The position numbers were made by a program, and so were the translations under genes. The notes under the pieces are model-generated. The model was not told where the DNA came from, did no database searches, and saw only the letters and a program-made list of their open reading frames with translations. Positions 5,940 through 9,651 of a DNA stretch of 9,651 nucleotides are shown piece by piece; within the stretch, counting starts at the first letter, position 1; each line of letters begins with the position of its first letter. Source of the stretch: Pseudomonadota bacterium (lineage in GTDB: Bacteria; Pseudomonadota; Gammaproteobacteria; Steroidobacterales; Steroidobacteraceae). The DNA lies in NCBI GenBank assembly GCA_021815905.1, contig JAKAZP010000068.1, positions 1 through 9,651 of the forward strand, written 5' to 3'.

Positions 5940-6989
5940 TCAGCCGGCCTTCTTCGCGCGCACGGGGTGACGGGCGGCCTTGTGCGGCTTCGGCAGCGGC
6001 TTCAGGAGCCCCTCGAGCGGCTGGAAGATCTCGCTGTAGCGGTAACCCGGGATCTCGTAATCCCAGCCCTTGGCGCGCGCCTCGATCCGCCGCGCCTCCG
6101 CGGCCGCGCGCGCGCCGGTGCCGCGCGCGGTGAGCTCGATGAAGTGCTTCTTGTCGCTCTGCCAGCCGCTGACGTCGATCTCGAGCCCATCGAAGGTCCT
6201 GAACACGGCGTGCGAGAGATCGGCCGCATGCGGCGCCGAGCCCGCCTTCGCGACATCGTCGAGGGTGAGGTTGGAAAGCGCGTTCGCCATCGTGTCGGCC
6301 GCATCCGGGCCCGAGAGCTCGCGGCCGCGCGGGATCCCCCGGACGGTGAGGTCGACCTGTCCCTTCCCGGCGCGCGAGACGCTGTAGCGCGGGCCCTTTG
6401 CGGGCTGCTCGTCGATCTCGCGCACCCGATCCTGTTTCACGTCGATGACGACCGGGTCGAGCCACAGGCTGGGCTTCGCATCGACCCGCAGCAGCGGGCT
6501 CGCGAGCAGGCTCTGCCTGGAGCCCGCGACGCGCACGTAGCCGCTGTTGGCATCCGAGGAGTCGCCGACGATGATCGACCAGGTTCTCCCGGGAGCGATC
6601 ACCTCGACCTCGGAGCCGGTCGCCTTCGGTTGGCTCACGTCCTCGACGCCGAGGAGCGGGTAGTTGGCGGCGAGCCGGGTCTTGCGCTCGATCGCCTTCA
6701 GCGAGCCGAGGTCGAGCAGCAGCCGCCGCAGCCGGCGGAAGTCGGCCGGGTAGCCGCGCTCGGCGACCACCCAGCCGTCGCCGTGCTTCTCGAGCGTCGC
6801 GCCGACCTTGCCGGCCTTCACGATGCGGACCTCGGTCACCGAGTTGAGGGATTTCTCGAGTCCCGGAAGCACCGGCGTCCCGGCGATGGAGGCGCGCGGG
6901 CCGTACGGATCGCGGGTCGCGACCCAGGCCGCGAGCCCGATCACCAGGACCCCGGCCGCGAACAGCGCGACGAGTCGGCGTGGCGTCAT
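5940..6989 (-). CDS. DUF4340 domain protein, membrane-anchored, in a Gld-type ABC operon
   Basis: The product has 349 residues and no established biochemical role. It has a short basic N-terminus (MTPRRL), one membrane segment at about 5-24, then a long soluble part expected in the periplasm that matches the DUF4340 type (VVAERGYPADFRRLRRLLLD near 74-93, then the ERKTRLAANYPLLGV pattern). It ends in a Lys/Arg/His-rich tail of about 20 residues. The ATG at 6989 has an excellent ribosome site, AAGGGGAG at 7003-6996, six bases upstream, and overlaps the stop of the GldG-type gene (ATGA). The frame stays open far upstream inside that gene, but the internal start, membrane anchor and ribosome site argue against a fusion. 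DUF4340 genes are known to follow GldA/GldF/GldG-type genes in many bacteria, so a role as an accessory of the same complex is likely but unproven. Confidence 0.85.
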   Translation of the reverse strand: MTPRRLVALFAAGVLVIGLAAWVATRDPYGPRASIAGTPVLPGLEKSLNSVTEVRIVKAGKVGATLEKHGDGWVVAERGYPADFRRLRRLLLDLGSLKAIERKTRLAANYPLLGVEDVSQPKATGSEVEVIAPGRTWSIIVGDSSDANSGYVRVAGSRQSLLASPLLRVDAKPSLWLDPVVIDVKQDRVREIDEQPAKGPRYSVSRAGKGQVDLTVRGIPRGRELSGPDAADTMANALSNLTLDDVAKAGSAPHAADLSHAVFRTFDGLEIDVSGWQSDKKHFIELTARGTGARAAAEARRIEARAKGWDYEIPGYRYSEIFQPLEGLLKPLPKPHKAARHPVRAKKAG

Positions 6990-8866
6990 GGGCGGCTCCC
7001 CTTGCGGCCCGGGTCCGGCGGCGCGTGCCGGCGTCGGCGCAGGGCCGCGACGAGCAGCGCCGCCAGGGCGAACAGCGCCGGCATCACGATGATGTTGATC
7101 ACCTTCAGCTCCGTGCCGAGCCGGTCGATGTCGCGCACCAGGCCGGCCTGCACGGCGCGCAGGCGCTCGCGGATCGTGAGCTTCTCGGCCTCGAAGTGCT
7201 CGATCTGGCGCTCCTGGGCCGGCGTGAGGATCATCGCCGACTTGTTCGAGCGCTTCGATTGCAGCAGCTCGAGCTGCTGCTGAGTGTCCTGCAGCTCCTT
7301 CTCGAGCGTTTCCTCCTGGGAGTGGAAGCGCGCATCGGCGGCCCGTCGCAGCGCCTCGACCTTGAGGAACGGCCGGGTGAATCCCGCGCGGCTGCGCACG
7401 CTGATCAGGCTGTTGCTGCCCGCGAGATTGTCGAGGGCGTTCATGACCAGAGTGCCGTTGCTCGCCCAGGCCTCCGCGATCTGCTGGCCGAAGAGATCGA
7501 GATCGTGCACCCAGAGATAGTCCGAGAGCATGTCGCTGTCGCTGAAGATCACCAGGTGCAGCGGCTTCACCGACGCCTTCAGGTCGCGCTCGCCCGGCGG
7601 CGGCGTCACCCCCTGCGGCGGCCCGTCGGGGAAGGCCGTCCTGACCATTCCGGTCACTCGCGCCCCGAGGACGTAGCGCTTGCCGGTCGGCTTGAAGCCA
7701 TCGAGCAGGGTGGCCGGGTCGGACAGCATCACGAAGCGCTGCGCAGGCATGAGCTCCGCGTCGTCGCTCGACCAGATGAGGGGCTCGAACTTCGCTGTCG
7801 AGCCTTTGACCGGAGCGAGCGCGCCGGCCGTCTCGAAATTGACGTTGGAGAGCCCGGCGGTGATGACGTCGTTCTGCGCCATCGAGGAGCGGCCGATGCC
7901 GAGGATCCCGACATGCTCTACCGGAGGCTGTCCCTCCCGCATGGCGACGGTGAGCGCGTGCCCGCGGTCGGCCACCACCTGCGTCGGGTTGAAATCGACG
8001 CCCCAGGCCGAGAGCAGCTTCGACAGATGCGTCGAGCTCGGGGTCGGCGACTCGAGCGACTGCACCGACGCGGCGTCGGGGTCGACGAAGGCGAGGATGT
8101 GACCGCCCCGCAGCGCGTACTGATCGATCGCGAACTGCGTCGCCGGGGAGAGATTCTGCGGGTCGACGAGCACCAGCACGCGGGTCCCGGCGGGGATGAG
8201 CTTCGCGGTCGGCGCGAGCGTCTGCACGTCGAAGAGCTGCTCGGCCTGCGCATAGACGGTCCAGGGCTGGCTCATCTGGCCGGATTGCGGGTTGAAGCCA
8301 CCGGTCATCGGCAGGCTCGACAGCCACTCGACCCTGGGCTTGTGCGGGTCGGCGAGCTGGTAGATGAGCTTGTCGACGTCGTACTCGAGGAAGCGCGCCT
8401 TGCGCGGGTCGAAGAACGGAATCGCCTGCCGGCCGTTGGTGGAGTTGGTGCCGGCCAGGCCGAAGTAGAACTTCGTCCCCGCGAGGTTGATGGCGGTGCC
8501 CTTCACGCCGAGCTCCGCGGCGCGATCCTCGGCCGTCGAGTACGGCCGCGGGTCGATGATGTGCAGGTGGATCCTGCCGTCCGAGCGCTCGGCGATCTGC
8601 TCGAGGAAATCCCGCACGCGCTGACCGTACGGGCTGATCTGCGGCATGCTCTCGGCCGCCTTGCTCGAGTAGAAGAAATAAAGGTCGATCGGCTCCTTGA
8701 TGCTCTTCAGGATCTGATCGGTGCCGGGGGAGATCGTGTACAGGTGGTCCTGAGTGAGATCGAGCTGCCAGCCCGCGAGCGAGTAGTTGAAGACGACCGT
8801 CAGGCCGATGAAGATGAGGGCGAGAGCGGCGACCGCGCTCCAGCCGAGGGTCGAGCGTTTCGTCAT
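6986..8866 (-). CDS. GldG-type ABC transporter auxiliary membrane protein
   Basis: The 626-residue product resembles the GldG / ABC_transp_aux family, named from the gliding-motility auxiliary component of Flavobacterium. The order is: basic N-terminus (MTKR), a membrane segment at about 11-30, and the family entry motif LDLTQDHLYTISPGT at 35-49. A large periplasmic part follows, including a DPRPYS segment at 105-110 and a Rossmann-like stretch with RVLVLVDPQN and GGHILAFVDP. A Gln/Glu/Leu/Arg-rich coiled coil spans about 515-585, then a membrane segment at about 589-609 and a basic cytoplasmic tail. Both ends are thus expected in the cytoplasm. It starts four bases after the permease stop with a weak GGCGGA site (8880-8875) and overlaps the DUF4340 gene by four bases, so the three are co-transcribed. 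The substrate is unknown, and a role in gliding is not implied in this lineage. Confidence 0.88.
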   Translation of the reverse strand: MTKRSTLGWSAVAALALIFIGLTVVFNYSLAGWQLDLTQDHLYTISPGTDQILKSIKEPIDLYFFYSSKAAESMPQISPYGQRVRDFLEQIAERSDGRIHLHIIDPRPYSTAEDRAAELGVKGTAINLAGTKFYFGLAGTNSTNGRQAIPFFDPRKARFLEYDVDKLIYQLADPHKPRVEWLSSLPMTGGFNPQSGQMSQPWTVYAQAEQLFDVQTLAPTAKLIPAGTRVLVLVDPQNLSPATQFAIDQYALRGGHILAFVDPDAASVQSLESPTPSSTHLSKLLSAWGVDFNPTQVVADRGHALTVAMREGQPPVEHVGILGIGRSSMAQNDVITAGLSNVNFETAGALAPVKGSTAKFEPLIWSSDDAELMPAQRFVMLSDPATLLDGFKPTGKRYVLGARVTGMVRTAFPDGPPQGVTPPPGERDLKASVKPLHLVIFSDSDMLSDYLWVHDLDLFGQQIAEAWASNGTLVMNALDNLAGSNSLISVRSRAGFTRPFLKVEALRRAADARFHSQEETLEKELQDTQQQLELLQSKRSNKSAMILTPAQERQIEHFEAEKLTIRERLRAVQAGLVRDIDRLGTELKVINIIVMPALFALAALLVAALRRRRHAPPDPGRKGSRP

Positions 8867-8870
8867 GGCG

Positions 8871-9605
8871 CTAGTCCGCCTTGCGCAGGTCGAGCGCGAC
8901 CGCGGTGGTGAAGAGGAAGAAGCCGATCAGCATCGCGAAGTACAGCACGTCGCGCGCGTCGATCACCCCGCGCGAGATCGATTGGAAGTGCGTGAGGAAG
9001 GAGAGCGAGGCGATGGCCTCGACCAGCGCCTGCGGCGCCCAGCCCTGGAAGGCATCCGTCACCATCGGGTAACCGGCGAGCAGGAGCACGAAGCAGACGG
9101 CAACTCCCAGGATGAACGCCACCACCTGGTTGCGTGTGAGCGCCGACATGCACGAGCCCACCGCGAGGAACCCGCCGGCGAGCAGCAGGCTGCCGAAGTA
9201 GGCCGCGACGATCGCGCCGTTATCGGGGTCGCCGAGATAGTTGACCGTGATCCAGATCGGAAAGGTGAGCGCGAGCGCGAGCGCGATGAACAGCCAGGCG
9301 GCGAAGTACTTCCCGAGCACCGCTTCCCACAGCTTCACCGGCTGCGTCATGAGCAGCTCGATGCTGCCGGATTTGCGCTCCTCCGCCCACAGCTTCATGG
9401 AGATCGCGGGGATCAGGAACAGGTACAGCCAGGGGTGGAACGCGAAGAACGGCTGCAGGTCCGCCTGGCCGCGCTGGTAGAAGCCCCCGAGGTAGAACGT
9501 GAAGGCGTTGGCCAGTACGAGGAAGATGAAGATGAAGACGTAAGCGAGCGGAGTCGCGAAGTAGCTCGCGAGCTCGCGGCGCATGATGATGCCCACGTTG
9601 CGCAT
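8871..9605 (-). CDS. ABC-2 type permease, GldF-like
   Basis: This 244-residue inner-membrane permease has about six membrane segments, near 19-40, 58-72, 100-124, 131-151, 161-180 and 218-237. The cytoplasmic loop after the second holds WAEERKSGSIELLMTQPV at 73-90, which is characteristic of ABC-2 permeases and their ATPase coupling. SFLTHFQSISRGVIDARDV at 202-220 fits the GldF-type subgroup. It should pair with the ATPase whose end is seen at 9625-9651 and act with the GldG-type protein downstream. The ATG at 9605 has a strong ribosome site, AAGGGG within 9618-9610, four or more bases upstream; an alternative ATG eight codons in is less likely. The ATPase gene ends only 19 bases before this start, so they form one operon. 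Substrate unknown. Confidence 0.9.
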   Translation of the reverse strand: MRNVGIIMRRELASYFATPLAYVFIFIFLVLANAFTFYLGGFYQRGQADLQPFFAFHPWLYLFLIPAISMKLWAEERKSGSIELLMTQPVKLWEAVLGKYFAAWLFIALALALTFPIWITVNYLGDPDNGAIVAAYFGSLLLAGGFLAVGSCMSALTRNQVVAFILGVAVCFVLLLAGYPMVTDAFQGWAPQALVEAIASLSFLTHFQSISRGVIDARDVLYFAMLIGFFLFTTAVALDLRKAD

Positions 9606-9624
9606 GGCGCCCCCCCTTGAGTTC

Positions 9625-9651
9625 TCAGGCGGTGATCGTGCGGAACACCTC
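9625..9651 (-). CDS. C-terminal end of an upstream gene, probably the partner ABC ATPase
   Basis: Reading the minus strand from the right edge, eight codons give EVFRTITA followed by TGA at 9627-9625. ABC ATPases of the ABC-2 class often end in LEEVFxxLT-like sequences, so this fits the GldA-type ATPase expected before a GldF-type permease. Only 24 coding bases are visible, so the call rests mainly on operon context. Confidence 0.55.
   Translation of the reverse strand, partial: EVFRTITA

Noticed and set aside
5940..8327. A possible fusion in which the DUF4340 frame extends 446 codons upstream inside the GldG-type gene
   Set aside because: The ATG at 6989 has a strong ribosome site, begins a membrane anchor and makes an ATGA overlap with the gene before it. 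The upstream extension is Arg/Ala-rich shadow sequence.
6980..8911. A 643-codon plus-strand ORF opposite the GldG-type gene, and a 465-codon one at 5886-7283
   Set aside because: They are antisense shadows with Arg/Glu/His-rich repetitive composition. The minus-strand genes have clear membrane segments, ribosome sites and family motifs.

Overview
This is a GC-rich chromosomal window (roughly two-thirds G+C or more by eye, not computed) from a proteobacterium, most likely a gammaproteobacterium. The strongest clue is gene order. pepA-holC-valS on the minus strand, divergent from lptF-lptG on the plus strand, is the arrangement found in Escherichia coli and many other Gammaproteobacteria. A Gld-type ABC operon with a DUF4340 gene lies beside lptFG, and the base composition is high, so an environmental lineage such as the Xanthomonadales, Nevskiales, Steroidobacter or Chromatiales groups seems more likely than an enteric. 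That placement is inference.

Layout, left to right. Positions 1-1333 (minus) hold the N-terminal 444 residues of valyl-tRNA synthetase, which runs off the left edge. It is preceded by holC (DNA polymerase III chi, 1364-1861, minus) and pepA (leucyl aminopeptidase, 1955-3445, minus). A 212-bp divergent intergenic region (3446-3657) separates pepA from lptF (3658-4767, plus) and lptG (4764-5831, plus), which overlap by four bases. A roughly 108-bp convergent intergenic region (5832-5939) is almost entirely made of inverted repeats. The right third is a minus-strand operon read from the right edge: the last eight codons of a probable ABC ATPase (9625-9651), an ABC-2 permease of the GldF type (8871-9605), a GldG-type auxiliary membrane protein (6986-8866) and a DUF4340 membrane-anchored protein (5940-6989).

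How the genes work together. PepA, HolC and ValS are housekeeping proteins with no shared pathway, although their linkage is conserved. LptF and LptG form the membrane part of the LptB2FG transporter that extracts lipopolysaccharide from the inner membrane. The Gld-type ATPase, permease, auxiliary protein and DUF4340 protein look like one membrane complex. Its transported substrate is unknown outside gliding Bacteroidetes, and it is the least understood system here.

Most of the window is ordinary core genome. The points worth a second look are the hairpin cluster at 5837-5939, a perfect TATAAT six bases before the valS start, an arginine-rich 35-codon ORF bridging pepA and holC, hairpins at the lptF start and in the pepA leader, and the Gld/DUF4340 module. 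I saw no tRNA, rRNA, CRISPR, insertion sequence or phage gene.
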